A model generated the notes under the pieces. The model did no database searches. It was given only the letters and a program-made list of their open reading frames with translations, and had not been told where the DNA came from. This document shows positions 14,960-51,058 of a stretch of 64,000 nucleotides of DNA, one piece after another. Source of the DNA: Gymnothorax reevesii (lineage: Eukaryota > Chordata > Actinopteri > Anguilliformes > Muraenidae); the NCBI GenBank assembly GCA_029721435.1, contig CM056576.1:118037166-118101165 (forward strand), written 5' to 3'. The translations under genes were made by a program, and so were the position numbers. The first letter of the stretch is position 1, and every line of letters begins with the position of its first letter.

Positions 14960-16700
14960 GAATCGTCAGCTCATGCAGTGCAGCGTGGGAACCATTTTAT
15001 CGGAGGTGAACTAGTACAGAGCTAAATATTTCGTTAGCTGGGAATTACTTTTGCCATTTGCCCTCATGCTTTTAAATTACAACTCTAAGTACCTGCAATA
15101 TTTGGTGTGTGACACAATGATGATCAAAATAGTAAAATGACATCTCTAGTCCCTTATAACTCCTACTTGCTGTATTTTCTCGCAAAAAAGAAAAATATCG
15201 CAGATACAAATACTAATAAGGTGGATTAGAAAGTGATATTTGTTGATGAGATAACACGAAGATGAACAAACAAGGTTAAGCTTTCTGATCTCCTCCAGGC
15301 AGCCGCACCAGCGCATAGTGCAGGGTGGAAATTTTGGCGATACTGTTGTGAACGAAAACACAGAAACCAAGTTTTTTCGCGGCCTAAAAGAGGTCCTACC
15401 TGAAAATACATTTCAATTGTACTCTAAATTACAAAGACAGTTGCTCTTGAACTAACCAACTGACGTGTTCCTGTGCGAGGTGCATCGCAGTTCACTGCGC
15501 GCTGTAGATATGGATGTGTGTTAATGTGGGGAACGGTGACAGTTTGGACAACAGCTGATGCGAGAGTAAGTGTAACATTAAGCAATTTGGTGATCCTGTT
15601 GTTCTATTTTTGCATATGAAGCTCGTATTTCATATTAGCGCGCACGACAACCTCCGTAATGAACATTCACTAAATCCCCGCCCAGGGCAGCTCAGAATTC
15701 GAGAAGCCGCATATCTCTAAACACCTTCATTAGGGCAAACTCAGCATAAAATTCAGGCCTTTATAACTTCGACTGATGGCGAGGCAGGACAGTTTTGTTT
15801 CTGAAAATCTGGTTCAAAAAGCCATAGGCCACGGCTTGGCCACCAGGCCTGCACTGAAGCGCTTGAGGGCAAACCTCAACGAGGCTTCACCATTGATAAA
15901 GGCATCACCGAGCTTCCCACGATTGTTTTTCCGGCTGAAATGTGCCCATCAAAGTCGTAGAAATTGAAGAACTACGTTACTTAGATCAAAATTCCACTGA
16001 TAACCGTGACCTTCCAACCTTCACGCCTACATGAAACCGAATCGAGTCCACCACACAGCCGATGTGGTGGTTCATTAATTCCGTGGTAAACATCAAATAA
16101 AGCCAATTTATCCTGACGCGTTTACTTTTTTTAGAACCATACGACTGTATTTTGTTTATTCGACCAAACGTGTAGATATTTAACTTACAGGATCGTTCGT
16201 CACTCAACTCAATAGCAAATGAGACCCAAATCACCTTTGAATGTCGCCTCATACATTCATGAAAGACAGCGTTCACTCCCACGAGTACATTGCCCTAACC
16301 ATATGCCAAATGTAATACCGTAAGGGAGGGGAGCTATCTTGCCAGCCTGTGCACGGAGCGGTGAGAATATCAGTGGCTCTGTCTATGCCTACCTGTGCAA
16401 GGAAGTCAGGTGTAAGGTCAGTCCGTCCAATCAGAACCAGTAATTGCTGAGTCCATTAGTAAACGAAATGGGTGAAAATAAAACCACGGCTACATTTGAT
16501 TGGATGTCTAGATGAGGTAATACCTACCATAGGCCAATCAATGAGCACTCTCGCAAATGTCACCTGGGGGGCATACTACGAAGCTGGCTTTGTGATTAAG
16601 CCTGACTGCAGCACTGAGTAAAACCAGAGCCTCTTCCATTCTGGAACATGGGGCGGGGTTTGTTGTGCCTGACAGCGCTTGTTTAGTGAATTATGACTGG
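14960..16700. other. Intergenic DNA without recognised genes
   Basis: Both strands were read; only short open frames without family signatures were found. No transposon ends were recognised. Confidence 0.4.
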
Positions 16701-16707
16701 AATTACA

Positions 16708-17522
16708 TACACTGATCAGCTGCAAGATTGAAACAACCTGCCTTATATACTGAGGGTCCCCCTCGTGCTGCCGGAACTGGCCCATCAAACCAATATTGTA
16801 TTCCCAAACTCAGGGTTTCTCAGCAGAGCATTTCCCAGAGTATTACACCTCCTCCACCAGCTTGTCTTGTTACCACCATGTATCCTGATGCCATCTCCTC
16901 CCAGGTAAATGGGGCACAGGAACCCAGTCAAAGCAGATGATGTAAAAGAAAATGGGACTCATTGGACTGGGCAACCTTCTTCAACTGCTCCAAGGTAAAG
17001 TCCTTAACCTCACATGCGCACTAGGGGCACTTTTAGAGGTGGATAGGAGTTAGAATGGCACTTTGTCTGATCTGCATGCTAAAAAAAGGTGCAATACACG
17101 GCAGGGTATGATATACTGTTTGTGACACATTCCTCATGAAGATACGATGAACATTCTCAGCGACTTGTGCCACAGTCGCCCTTCTGTCAGTTTGAACCAG
17201 ACAGGATAACCTTCATAGCCATCGTGCATTGATCAGTTGCAGGAGCCCAAAACCTTCTGCCAGTTCATGGTTTGTCTCTTCTTGGACTGCTATTAACATC
17301 TGTTGACAAAGAGCACCCCAGAAGTCTTGCAACTATTGAGATGCTCCATTCCACTAGTCAGACCATAACGATTTCGCCCTTGTCTAAGTCACTCTGGTTA
17401 CATTTCTCCCACATCCAACATGTTGAATATGAGTCCCAACTGCTTGCTTACTGTCTAAGATCTCTCTGCAGACCTCAACATTATTCACTGCATTCGTGAG
17501 TGGTTTTAATGTGTCAGCGTTT
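16708..17522 (-). mobile_element. Decayed, deleted Tc1-type copy (element I)
   Basis: The left end tacactgatcagctgcaaga followed by tccccctcgtgctgcc, and the right end gagtggttttaatgtgtcagc, match the ends of a widespread fish Tc1-like family. Internal stretches (e.g. atgccatctcctcccaggta; gatgtaaaagaaaatggga; tttcgcccttgtctaagtc) are complement-strand transposase remnants. The copy is shorter than a full element and has no long frame. Family assignment is from recalled sequence. Confidence 0.65.
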
Positions 17523-18113
17523 GGGGCATTGGGTTTGTAGCCCCCGGCCAAAAACAGTATGAAGGATGTGAGGGCAGGACTCTGTAAAAGCTGTCTGACC
17601 TGGATGCTCAAGAGAAAGCCACAAAAAAGGCATTCACCACACAGAAAAGGAAATATAGAAAGGCAAAATGCCAAGTGGACAGAACTTGCTCCAAAATGAA
17701 AGCAAATCTAGAGTTAGCTCTCAGCAGTTAAGGAGAGGATGTTTATGAATAGCAACACTGAGTTTGTCCTGTTTTCTGCTGTTTGGGTGAGTGCCTGTGC
17801 AGTTGTTAGCTTAGTTAGCTTGCCGAGAATCTGCTTTTTCATTACAATATTCAAGAAACGGTTGCTCGCTAGCTGGCAATATGACTTAACGTACAAGCAT
17901 TCTATGTTCTCATGAAGTCCAACCATTGACAAATGCAGATAACTTTTACGTTTTGAGAAAATTCCCCTTGATATGTTTAGTTAATCAGTCAACAGAGTTG
18001 CACAGAATTCTCCGTCTAACACACAAGCCATGTTGTGGAAGTCTTGAAGCAGTGTAGTAAGTTGATTGTTGGGAACTCAGTATTATATTTGTCTGCAATG
18101 AGCAGGAAACTGA
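17523..18113. other. Intergenic DNA, nothing recognised
   Basis: No gene or repeat with definable ends was recognised between the Tc1 relic and the palindromic MITE. Confidence 0.35.
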
Positions 18114-18240
18114 CCAGGGATGCCTTTCCCAAAATCACAGATGCTAACTTACATAGTTGGACCCATTGACTGTAAATGGACGAACTATGTAAGTTGCTAA
18201 CTTGGTTAGCAACTACGCTTTCTGGGAAACGCATCCCAGG
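18114..18240. repeat. Palindromic MITE-like element
   Basis: The two ends are inverted copies: CCAGGGATGCCTTTCCCA at left and TGGGAAACGCATCCCAGG at right, with further internal inverted pairing (taacttacatagtt and aactatgtaagttgctaac). Noncoding, 127 bp. A related half-copy lies at about 42719-42803. Target duplication is not clear. Confidence 0.65.
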
Positions 18241-18879
18241 TTGGCTGACTATAGCTAACAGTACCTCTGGTGACATGTTTTTTTTTTTTTATAACATTGT
18301 AGAACTGGTGTTGCAATGTTGTCATATACAGTGTGGTTCTAGAACCACAATGCTGAGTAATTTTGCGCTAACTAGTTAAATTACATTAGCGCTAGCCAAA
18401 TGAAGTTACACGGGATGATAGAGGGTGTCTGGCTCAAAACAGGGTACTTGTTATGGTCTGGGGAAATGAATGTTTGGTGTGGTTGAGTCGCAGAGGCGGG
18501 GCCTACTTTGAATGTTGTGTTTACAAATAGCAACAGACAAATCATATTCCGTGAACCTGTAATTATTAGGAGCAAGTAATGTTTGACAACCAGTCTTGGC
18601 TATTGCTCATCAAAGTACTGTTATGATTTTTCTCAGTAGCTGATGAGTTCACTGTATCACCTTTTTCTACCAATAATCCCCATTCTCCTTTTCATGCACA
18701 TGCAGTTGTGGTTATAGTTGCCATGTCATGTCTGAAGATTGAGCATGGAAATGATAAAAGTACACACAAATTTTATTTATTTTTTCATTCCTTAGCATTC
18801 CTTTTTGCTGGGGTCCTCATGCAACATGAGGCAAATCTGTTTTATTTGTTCCTAATGTGTGGCTTCATCAGTTACTGTG

Positions 18880-19395
18880 AGCCCCGCAATTCGTTAGACA
18901 GTGACACATTTTTGCGTAATTTTTGTTCGGTTGGCCCAGTCGATCTTCAAGTCTGAATCTAATTGAACATGTATTTTACATATTGAAAAGAAGAATAAAG
19001 ATTAAAAAGTTGTAGATTCAAGCAAGAACTGAAGATGGCTGCAGTACAAGTCTGGCAGCTCATCACCAGGGAAGATACCCATCCTCTCGTAATGTGTATG
19101 GGTCAGACTTTGCGCAGTCGTTGCATGCAAAGGATATGTGACTGAAAATAAAAGCTTACCTTATTGTGCATTATGTTATGCTGTCCCATATTTTTTGATG
19201 TGCCTGAAAATTGTGTGGGGGGTGGGGGGGCTTTGAACAAAGGGTACTGTCGTTTCTTAAACCCCCAAAAACACACTCAGATTAAAGCTGACAGTTTGCA
19301 CCTCACTAGTCATTGTATCCTTTCCAACTCAAGAGTGCTGGAGTACGGGACCAAAATAAAAAATTTGTCTCTGTCCAATGAATTTTGGTGCTCAT
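18880..19395 (+). mobile_element. Decayed Tc1-type 3' half (element L)
   Basis: Sequence around 18930-19150 reads as a broken Tc1 transposase C-terminus on the + strand: LNLIEHVFYILKR is the segment around the catalytic Glu, followed by the QARTED/ITRED region. The stretch attaaagctgacagtttgca ... gagtgctggagtac near 19280-19345 matches the terminal part of a common fish element whose end is near 19395. The 5' half is missing or unrecognisable. Confidence 0.55.
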
Positions 19396-20329
19396 TTTAT
19401 ATAAACCTGACGGAGTCTGGAATGTGCGTTTTAATTGCGTAATTTCCCAACTTGAGACATTAGGCAAGAATCGCAACATGATCCTGGATGATGAAGTTAA
19501 GATGCTGCATAATTTCTTTATCAGACTGATCAAAACATGCTGGACAGGGGCTTTCTCAAATTTGAAAAATGACATTATGATCCCATCACAAATCATAATG
19601 CAAGATGATTATTCCACTAAATGTATAAAATAAGTGCTCCCCTCTTATGTACAATTGAATTTAAAATGGAATGTAACAATTCGACGGTGTTCGTTACTCA
19701 AGTACATTGAGTTCAGCATGCTCATTACTTTGTTAATGGCGTCACCTGCTGGCGTTTTCTAGTACTTCTACAGGGTTGCCACCATTGGGAATGACAGCAC
19801 CCGACCTCAAGAATTTTCTCCGGAATTTTATTTATTTTTGAGAAAAGGGAATTTTTTTTTAAATTCTGATCTGAATTAAGGGGGGACAAAGGTATATGCG
19901 TGTATTTCAAACCTAAATATTGCGCAAGCTTGAAATAAAATGGCATGTTGTAAAAATGTCCTAATTTTTTTTTTTTAAGGCAGTGGGCGTGTTAAAATGG
20001 TTTTTTTTTTAATTTAGTCAGGATTAACTAGGAGATTTTCAGTTGTGCATTTAATTAGTAATTTCATGTATTTTAAAATGACAAATTTGGTCCAAAATTT
20101 TCAGAGAAACGTATGCATCAATTCTGTGTCTATCCACTGTTTATAAATGAGTGCATAACCTGAAATACTATGAAATTCTAAATTCTTTGAGAATCTTTAC
20201 TCAGTGGAGTCATACCCTTCCCCTCTGTGAAGCTGCTATCTTAAATTATAAACCCTTAAATAAGGGAACCCATAAATAGCCAGATTTGGCTTCTGTGCAC
20301 AGGGGTTAATGTGGGTACAGGGTACATTA
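19396..20329. other. AT-rich intergenic DNA
   Basis: AT-rich sequence with poly-T runs (for example 19850-19865 and 20001-20012). No gene signature or definable element was seen. Confidence 0.35.
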
Positions 20330-22097
20330 TATAATCCCAATTTTGAGAAAGCTGGCACATCATGGAAAATGCAAATGAAATCAAAAGCAATGATTAATAA
20401 AAAGTTCAGTCATCCTACTATAATGAAAGCAGTACAACACACAAATTTAAGTGCTTATTGAAAATACATGACTACTGCAAAGGGGTCCAAAAAAGTTGGC
20501 TGTCAACTGTTTGCTAATGAGTACTACTAGCTGGTCAAGTCCTGTGTGGGGAATTTTTACCCAATTAGGCAGGTCTTCAGCTGTGCACCTGTAAGTGGCC
20601 TTTGTTGCCGTAAATTTCCTTCATAATTTGCCATCCACTCTCAATCCAAGACAGATCAGGATTGCAGCCCGGCCAATCAAGCAGTCAAAACTCTCTGCTG
20701 ACCCAGCCACGCAATTGTAATCCATGCAGTGCGGTTTGGAATCACAGGAACAGACGTCTTGACGGCAGCGTTCTTTTGCTCCAAAATTCACAAATATCTT
20801 TCATTAATGGTGCGCTCCCAAGTGCGTAAAGTCTCCTATGCCATGTACACTGATGCATCTTCATGCCATTATAGACATTGGCTTTTAGACATGACGCCGA
20901 CAAGTCTGGGTTGTCCTCACCATTGTTGGTCCGGAGAACATGACAAAACATGCTTCCACTGCGCAACTATTGATCTCCGATGCCACAGAGCCCCGAGAAG
21001 TCCGGAAAGCTTTTGGACAGAGTTAAGTAATAAACTAGGCTTAAGCCGTCGGAGGCAGCGGCTAGGGGTATATCCCCGAATGCCCCCAATCCTCCAATTC
21101 CCCAATCCTTGAATAGACCCAAGACAATATATAGCCCCTCAGGTCATGACCTTTCATTTGAACTTAATTTCAGGTCAATCGAACAAATGGTTCTGAAGAT
21201 ATGAGCCAAAATGGTAATTTTCCACCAGAAAGCGCCACCTGGTGGCCAATCTAGAAATTGTAAATTGTCCAAAATCGAATCAGTTCTTCCTCTTTATGAT
21301 ACTTACTTATACAAAACTTTCTAATTGAAATATTACTGAAGTTATCGCGTTAACACATAGGGCGGCGCGGCGGTGGTCGGAACGAAAACATAATATCCCC
21401 GGAACGCCATTCGGCGATATAACGATGGCTTTGACGTTACACAGCAATGCTTTACCCTGAATCTGTGGATGCAGCAGTTAATGGTTTTGATTAACAATGG
21501 TTTACCAAAGTATTTCCGAGCCCATCTCGAGACATCCATCACAATTGCAGGATGGTTCTTTAAACAGTGACGTCCGAGGGAACGGTGACCACATTCATTC
21601 AGAAGTTATTTTTAGTATTGCAGTTCATGCACCAATATTCAAACAGATTCCTTCCATCCTCCCATAATGATATTACTCATTGTTGAGGGTGAATGCCCAA
21701 AATCTAATAAGAGTTATGGATTATAAGGTTTTTAGAAAATTGCTGAGGCTCAACTCATCTTTGCTTTTGAGGGACTGGGCCTTTTTTAGAGGCTCTTTTC
21801 ATACCACAACATGATTAGCTGACACTCAACATCACCCGTTTCACTTCATCTCATTATCGGAGTTCATCATTATTAGTCCTACACTGCCCCTGCGCCAATT
21901 TATTTGGATTATGTTGCAGTCATCATATTAGAAATAAGCATATATTTTCGATTTAAAAAATGAATTCACAAATTAAAGCATCAAATAATATTCTGCCATG
22001 GTGTTTGTAATAGATATTGAAAGGATATTGAAATCGCTCCAATTGATTTTATTTGCATTTTCCATAATGTGCCTACTTTTTTGGAATTGGGGTTGTA
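20330..22097 (-). mobile_element. Decayed long-TIR Tc1-type element (element F)
   Basis: Left end TATAATCCCAATTTTGAG and right end TTGGAATTGGGGTTGTA are inverted copies, continuing as ggcacatcatggaaaatgcaaatga versus its complement at 22036-22076. Complement-strand transposase remnants lie at 20775-20960 and 21400-21560. It belongs to the same long-TIR group as the copies at 51059 and 60511. A segment of about 350 bp (about 21000-21350, with agcgccacctggtggcc) does not match the family and may be a later insertion. Confidence 0.7.
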
Positions 22098-23552
22098 ATT
22101 AATACAAATTCAGAAATGTAAAATCCAGATTGCAAAAGTAAAAGCCCTCCCCGTCCTTTTGTTCTGATCATCTAGAATAGCAAACAAGCACAGTTCTTCA
22201 GATATCATAAATTAGTGAAATTGGCTCATAGATGGAAATTAATGGCAGAATATATAAAATCTGACCCCTGGACATCCCACAGCTGCACAAAATGTTCAGT
22301 AACTGATGTCAAAGCAAAATGAAGCACATACGTAAGCACTGGGGCAGCTTAGTCGCAGTCTGACGACGGAATTCCACACACAAACTACCATTCATACGAC
22401 ATCACCACACAGGACAGGAATATAAAAGGACACAGACGAGGCTTAGGAGGGAACAATATATTTTTACATTTCATCTCTTCCTATTGATTTTTCTTCCTCA
22501 CAAAAAATAAAAACAAGTTCAAGTGTAAGTAACTGGTCCTTTTTCTGGTAAATGGTCACCACTTCACATGATATGCGAGTGTGGGGGAAAAAAATATATA
22601 TATTTTTTTCAGACTACATCTGTGCATTTACACTGACCGGCAAAGTTGGGCACCAGAGACCCAGCAGTTAAGGAAAGAGTGGAGGGTGGGGGGAGATGTT
22701 AAATGGCTTGGTACGAGGTTGGCTGTTAGGGGTGGCACTTTTCAGAGTAAAACTAGTTACACTAAAAGCAACAATTATACAGTGGCGAGTGTAAATTCAT
22801 AAAAAAGTTGAATATGGCCAAATGAAAACTATTAAAATGACCGTGAACTGCAACAGACATCATTGAGATCAAGCATGGCGCACACAATGCCTATGACCTT
22901 TGCGAAAGGTCAAACTGTTCTCTGTGCGAGACACCATCTAGACCTGAGCCAATATGCACACATGCTCAAAATGTTAATTTTCTCCACACGCACAAACTCG
23001 CACGCCAAAACACCACTGAGTCAACTTTCCAAGCAGCATCTACTGAAGCCGCAGATCTAAACAATAAGCTCTTTGCAAGGTCTACCTCCAACAGCCATTC
23101 AACCAGAATATCCTTCAAGCTCAGAAATAGTATAAAAGTCCTCCTAATATATTATATACGCATCCAGGAAAGCATTTTCAAACAAGCTAGCCGGACCCCT
23201 TGGTTCCTGCCAGTATGCTTGTAACAAATGACAGTATGCATAGTGGGGCAACATCATCTGTAATACCAAGACCCACAGACTTTGCAGTCCTGCCTAACAG
23301 ATCATAGTGAGCATTTCAAATGTTTAAGTTGGGAGATGGCAAGGGATTAAATTATTCTAAACCAAATGCTAATGCTCTACTTTGCCACAGTTTAACAAAG
23401 AAATAAATGCGAGAATAAATATTTACACACGCCAAGTATAGCCCAACAGTAACTTGACCTCTGTTAAATCCAACCCATCCTAAAAAAGTCCCATCTTTGG
23501 ATGTCAGTACAGCTTGTTAGGGTGGGGAGCTGCTGCAGGTCAGGAGTGGGCT
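22098..23552 (-). other. cmpk1: cmpk1 3' UTR and downstream spacer
   Basis: Sequence downstream of the cmpk1 stop codon. No clear canonical AATAAA on the - strand was found near a credible end, so the 3' UTR limit is unknown. No other gene was recognised. Confidence 0.4.
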
Positions 23553-45892
<22,340 letters not shown>

Positions 45893-48800
45893 ATGGGCTG
45901 CATTCAAAGCATTGCTTGCAAGTCACGAGTGCAGCGGGAGAACATAGTGGTATACGATGTCTTGGCCACAATTGACCAGTACCCGACGGCAATTGAGGAG
46001 GACTCGCCCATTGTGCTGCGCTACAAGACTCCTTACTTCAAGGCCTCGGCACGGGTGGTTATGCCGCCGATTCCCCGCAACGAAACATGGGTTGTAGGAT
46101 GGATTCAGGCTTGCACACAAATGGAGTTCTTCAACACCTACGGCGACATTGGAATGTGAGTTCCCTTACACCTCAGTACTCACGCTGGCATATCTTCACG
46201 AATACCTCTATCATTACTTATTTGTGATATTAGTATGTTTCAGATTGTCCAACTAATCTTAATATAAGACAAAAACAACGTGAGTAAATACAAAATGGAG
46301 CTGTTAAATGATTTTTTTTTTCATTTATTGAAGGTAAAGTGTTATTCAAAACCTATATCACCAACTGATAAAGAATAATTTCCCCTATACCTGATGACTG
46401 GTTGTGCCAGCCTTGGCGGTGACAACTACAAGTAAACTATGACAATAACTGACAATCATCTTTTACGTTTACTGTGAATGAATTTTAGCCCACTCTTCTC
46501 AGCAGAATTGTTTTAATTCAGCCACATTGGAGGGTTTTCAATCATGAATTGACTGTTTAAGGTGATACCATAGCATCTCAATGGAATTCAAGTCTGGGTT
46601 GTGACTAGGACTCTCCAGAACATACATCTTGTTTCTTTTGAGCCATATTGAGATGCACTTTCTTGTGTGCTTCAGATCATTATCCTGCTGCGTGACCCAA
46701 CTGCGACTGAGCCTCAGGTCATAAACTGACAGCTGGACAATTTTCGTATGGATTTCCTAGTAGCGGGCAGAATTCATGGTTCAATCAATTAAAGCAAGTC
46801 TGTGAGGTCCTGAAGCTGAAAAGCTGCCTCAGACCATCACACTGACTGTTGGTATGATGCTCCTATTGTAGAATGCTTTGTTACCTTTGGAACAGATGTC
46901 ACAGGATCCATTTTATCCAGAAAGTTCCACTTTTTACCCATCAGTCCTCATGATATAATCCTTAAAGTCTTTGGGGTCAGTAAGAGATTTTGGGCAAATG
47001 TGAAATTAGCCTTTGTGTTCTTTTTGGTCAGCAGTGGTTTTCGCCATCCAAATCTTCCATGGATTCCATTTTTTCCCAGTCTCTTTGTTATTGTGGAATC
47101 ATGAACACAGACTTCATCTGCGGCAAATGAGGTCTTCAGGTCTGTCTGAATTCTTTAGTGCCCTCCTGAATGGGTCGTCGATGAGCTCTTGGAGGAATTT
47201 TACTAGGCTGACCAGGGAAGGTTCACAAGTGTTTCAAGTTTTTTTACATTTGTAGATAACGGCTCACACTATTGCTTGCAGGAGTCCCCTAAGCCTTATA
47301 GATGGGTAACCCTGTCCAGACTGATAGATGTCATAAACTTTGTTTCTCATCTGCTCTGGAATTTCTTTGAACTGTAGCATAAAGTGCTTTTTTCACAATG
47401 TTTACATTGTCAGACAGGTTCTATTTGAGTGAGGTTTTGATTCAGCCTGGCGGACAGCAATCATGCCTGGATGTAACTATTGAAGTTGAACCCAATTATC
47501 AATTAGATTTAACTAGTTGTTTTAGTAACTAGGGGAGCAATTACTTAGCTCACAGCGCCAAGTAGGGTTAGATAGGTTTTTTTCCTTCAATTAATGAAAT
47601 CATTTAAATACGGCATTTTACGTTTAATCAAGTTATCTCTGTCTAATAATGAAATTAATTTGATGACATGAAAATTTCTTTGTGTATCAAATATGCAAAA
47701 ACAGAAGAAATCAGGGAGATGGCAAATACTTTTTTACTGCACTTTATGCAGCATCCCTACTATCCCTACATCAATTGTGGTCATCTAAATTTTACCTGTG
47801 AGGTGCTTTAAGCATGTAGCTATGCATTTTTTATTAGTGTGAGAGGACTTGTGTAGAATACCTTTGAATAAAGCAACTGCTTTCAACTGAAGGGTTCAGT
47901 CCAATAACTTGATAAATGCCAATCCCATATTTTATGGATTGCACACAATATCCTTTACCATGTACCAATGTTGTGTACTGGCTAATGTTGTGTTCTGGTC
48001 AGGATGACATTATTTATGCATCAACGATACATGTGCTTTACAAAGTAAAGCAATATTCAAAACCATCCAAATCTTGATTTCTGTAAAATTGGCACATATA
48101 ACGTTATTGCACTGAACCCTTCAATTGATGCTGTGGAAAATGGTGCCCACTCTGTAAGCAGTAAGGCTAAGCTATATAAATTTGAGAAAAGATGGGTTTG
48201 TAAGGTTAACAACAGAAAATATGCATCTGCATGGGACACAATATCACCGGTGACACCAAGAAGTGGATTCTAGCATGAAGGTGTCTGCATTTGTAGATGG
48301 TTGATACCTCAGGTAACCTCGTCCTTTTGATTGGAGACTATTATGTATTGTTGGTGTATCCAGTGCAAGGTTTGTGGGTTACGGGGGATTGGGCTGATCT
48401 GCAGAAATTGGTAAAATCACCTCTCGTTATCAGACACAGTTAATTTTTAAAAATCTTTGGTTGTAACAACAGCTCTTTATTAATGATTGATTCAAGTAGA
48501 GTGTGACAGCCTCCGTCTTGTTAGGCATGATGTGAATGTTGTGACTGGTTGCCTTTAACTGTAGACCCTAGGTGGTAAACTCCAGTCCTCCAGTGCAAAT
48601 GGTATCTGCTGGTTTTTTGGCTGTTCTTGGCAGCGGTAGTAAATTAGAACCATTAAATCCATTGAATGGCTCTTATGGCCTTCATTTGGAGTTGATTGAA
48701 AGAAAAAACCTGTAGACGCAGCATCTCCCAGGGATCATTAACTTGTGATTGAAGCATAAAATTTGCATATGTTGGGTGGGTATTCTTGCTCCTTTTTTAG

Positions 48801-49405
48801 AATTTAGTTTGACTCCTCTGCTTTATTGCGGGAAAAATTCATATTAATATTAATAATATAAAAACTTAATATTCCCCTATAGGTCGAGCTGGGAGTTACC
48901 AGAGCTGCGTGAAGGGCGGGTGAAGGCTATTAGCGATTCCGACGGTGTCAGCTACCCCTGGTATGGAAACACCACAGAGACAGTGACCCTGCCCGGGCCC
49001 ACCTCCAAACCTTCGCGTTTCACCATCAGCATGAATGATAACTTTTATCCCAGCGTGACTTGGGCAGTGCCTGTTAGCGACAGCAACACACCGCTCCTCA
49101 CTCGAATTAAAAGGGACCAGAGTTTCACCACCTGGCTGGTGGCGCTGAATGTCGTGACCAAGGAGAAGATTCTACTGCAGACCATAAAGTGGCGCATGCG
49201 GGTGGATATCGCTGTGGACCCCACCAGGCCCCTGGGATCCCGGGCATCGCTGAATGGCAGGGTGCACCAGGAGCAGCCACGCATCCTGGCACGAATGGAA
49301 GCCATACCACCCAATGCTTTGGGACGCCCCAACGCTAATGACGCACAGGTGCTGATGTGGAGACCCAAGAGGGGGGTGCCTTTGGTGGTCATTCCACCAA
49401 AATAG
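45893..49405 (+). CDS. fam78b: FAM78B family protein, complete in two coding exons
   Basis: Exons 45893-46155 and 48883-49405 join as GGA AT|G TCG (donor GTGAGT, acceptor CTATAG) to give 261 residues, the human FAM78B length. The ATG at 45893 has a strong context (acagccATGG) and begins MGCIQSI, a form with Gly2/Cys3 that may be lipid-modified. Conserved runs include VLRYKTPYFKASARVVMPP, ETWVVGWIQAC, SDSDGVSYPWYGNTTET, NDNFYPSVTWAVPVS and the C-terminus RPKRGVPLVVIPPK. The family function is unknown. Early residues (ENIVVYDV, IEEDSPIV) fit FAM78B rather than FAM78A. An in-frame upstream ATG at about 45785 would add 36 residues; FAM78A also has such an extension, so the longer form is not excluded. 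The intron carries a decayed Tc1 element. Confidence 0.94.
46220..47746 (-). mobile_element. Decayed Tc1-type element in fam78b intron (element H)
   Basis: The - strand holds a degraded transposase: complement of agcccactcttctcagcaga, attcagccacattggagggt and cattatcctgctg matches the C-terminal half of a common fish Tc1. The right end ggcaaatacttttttactgc ... actttA closes near 47746 and belongs to the family of the solo ends at 25814 and 33185. No long frame survives. Confidence 0.7.
47747..48882. other. fam78b intron, right part
   Basis: No element recognised between the Tc1 relic and the fam78b second coding exon, which has a TA-rich tract followed by ttcccctatag as acceptor. Confidence 0.4.
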
Positions 49406-51058
49406 TTATGGGACCTCTTGTAAAGATGAAGGAATGGGAACCTTCCCGCAGAGGAGGAAGCTTGCTTAATATACCAAGGATCATTGATGCTGAGATAGGT
49501 TCATGCACATCTGCCTTAAATCTTCCCCTGCCAGATTGCAGAAAGGACTGCCCTAATAGAATGCTTTCCCACTGGACCATTGATCTGGATTCTGAAGCTC
49601 ATAGTAGATTTTCCGCACTTTTGGCTGGAGCGGCCTAATTACAATGGACATCAAATTATAATAGTGCACCAGCATCTTTATACTGCTGGCACATCATTGG
49701 ATATGCTAGTAGATAGATACACTGATTTTGTTTCTGACAAAGAGAAGGCATCCAGTTCAAATTTGGGGAATACACAGCAGGGAAATATCTTGTCGTATGA
49801 GGGCAGTCTGTTGGACGAAGAAACATGACAGAAACACTGAATATAGCCACAAAGTAAGTCTGGACACCCTCTTTTATAAACCATCATCAGTGAGATCAGA
49901 GCAGGTTACTACCCAGTGGGGCTCAACCCAAGTAATCCAGCTACAATTCATCTGGACCGTCATGCCTGACAAGGTCATGAATCAGCTTGAAATGGAGGGG
50001 AAAAAAAAAAAATGTTGCAGCCTTCTAGCCAAGGTTCATCAGATAGACTCACGGTCACTCAACTGATACCAGTATGTACTGTGAGTAGAAGATGCAGATT
50101 GAGTGAGGTGATGATCGAATCTGAATTCTGAGCAAGTATCTGACCTCATATTAAAGATGAACAGAAGCTAATTACAAATTGTTGGATTTAGACATTCTCT
50201 TCATCAGGTCTACAACTCACTTTGTTGTACCAATATACACATTGTCAAGTCATTTACAACAGAATCCCAAAGCTTTTTGCCTTTTCACTGAAAGATGCCT
50301 TGAAATTAGTTAGCATAAATATGTCAATTTATGGTGAAAAAAATGGGACATGCAAATTGACCCTTTGCATATAAATTCTACACATTCTGACTTTTGACCT
50401 AGTACCAGAGGTGACCATGTAATTCCTAAAAGATACAAGAATGCTTATGTTACCGGCCAGTGTCTTATCTTCAGAATGCCACCGTAAAGTGTTAACTGTT
50501 ATCTATTGTAATGTAAAAGTTGATTTAACAATTGTAATTGGGCCTTCTTGCACTTTTCACCCGACTTTAACCTTGTCTGGACACAACAATGACGAAAAGC
50601 TACACAAACAATGGCAGGCCATTTTACGTGGCCACAGTTAGAGCTCTATCTTCCCTGTGGACAAAATTGCTTACAGAGAGCAGATACAGACTAACAGAAA
50701 ATGTGCTAGAAGGTAAATTAAGTATTAATAGAGTACATGCCTTAAAGTGGAGGAGACTGGTTGTGTTGATGGAGGAAGCAGGAACAAAGATGAGTGGTTG
50801 TGGCCAGGTCTGCTGGCTCAGGCACTTTGTGCACTTAGAGAAAATGGTACCTAAAGTAACCCTTGAGGAACTCCTACCAGATTTAGTTCATCTGGCTGTA
50901 TGGCTCAGACTGGGAGTTTTAACACTCGTCACACAAATGAATGAAGATTCCATGCAGAATTAAACGGGTTCCTCTATACAGAGAAGCAAAAGTGTAGCAT
51001 GAAATTGGAAGATGGGACATTCTGTTGGGGTAGGGAGCACAGAAGAGTCTGAGTCCGC
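49406..51058 (+). other. fam78b: fam78b 3' UTR and spacer
   Basis: Noncoding sequence after the TAG stop. ATTAAA at 50150-50155 is a possible poly(A) signal. No other gene was recognised before the Tc1 element at 51059. Confidence 0.4.
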
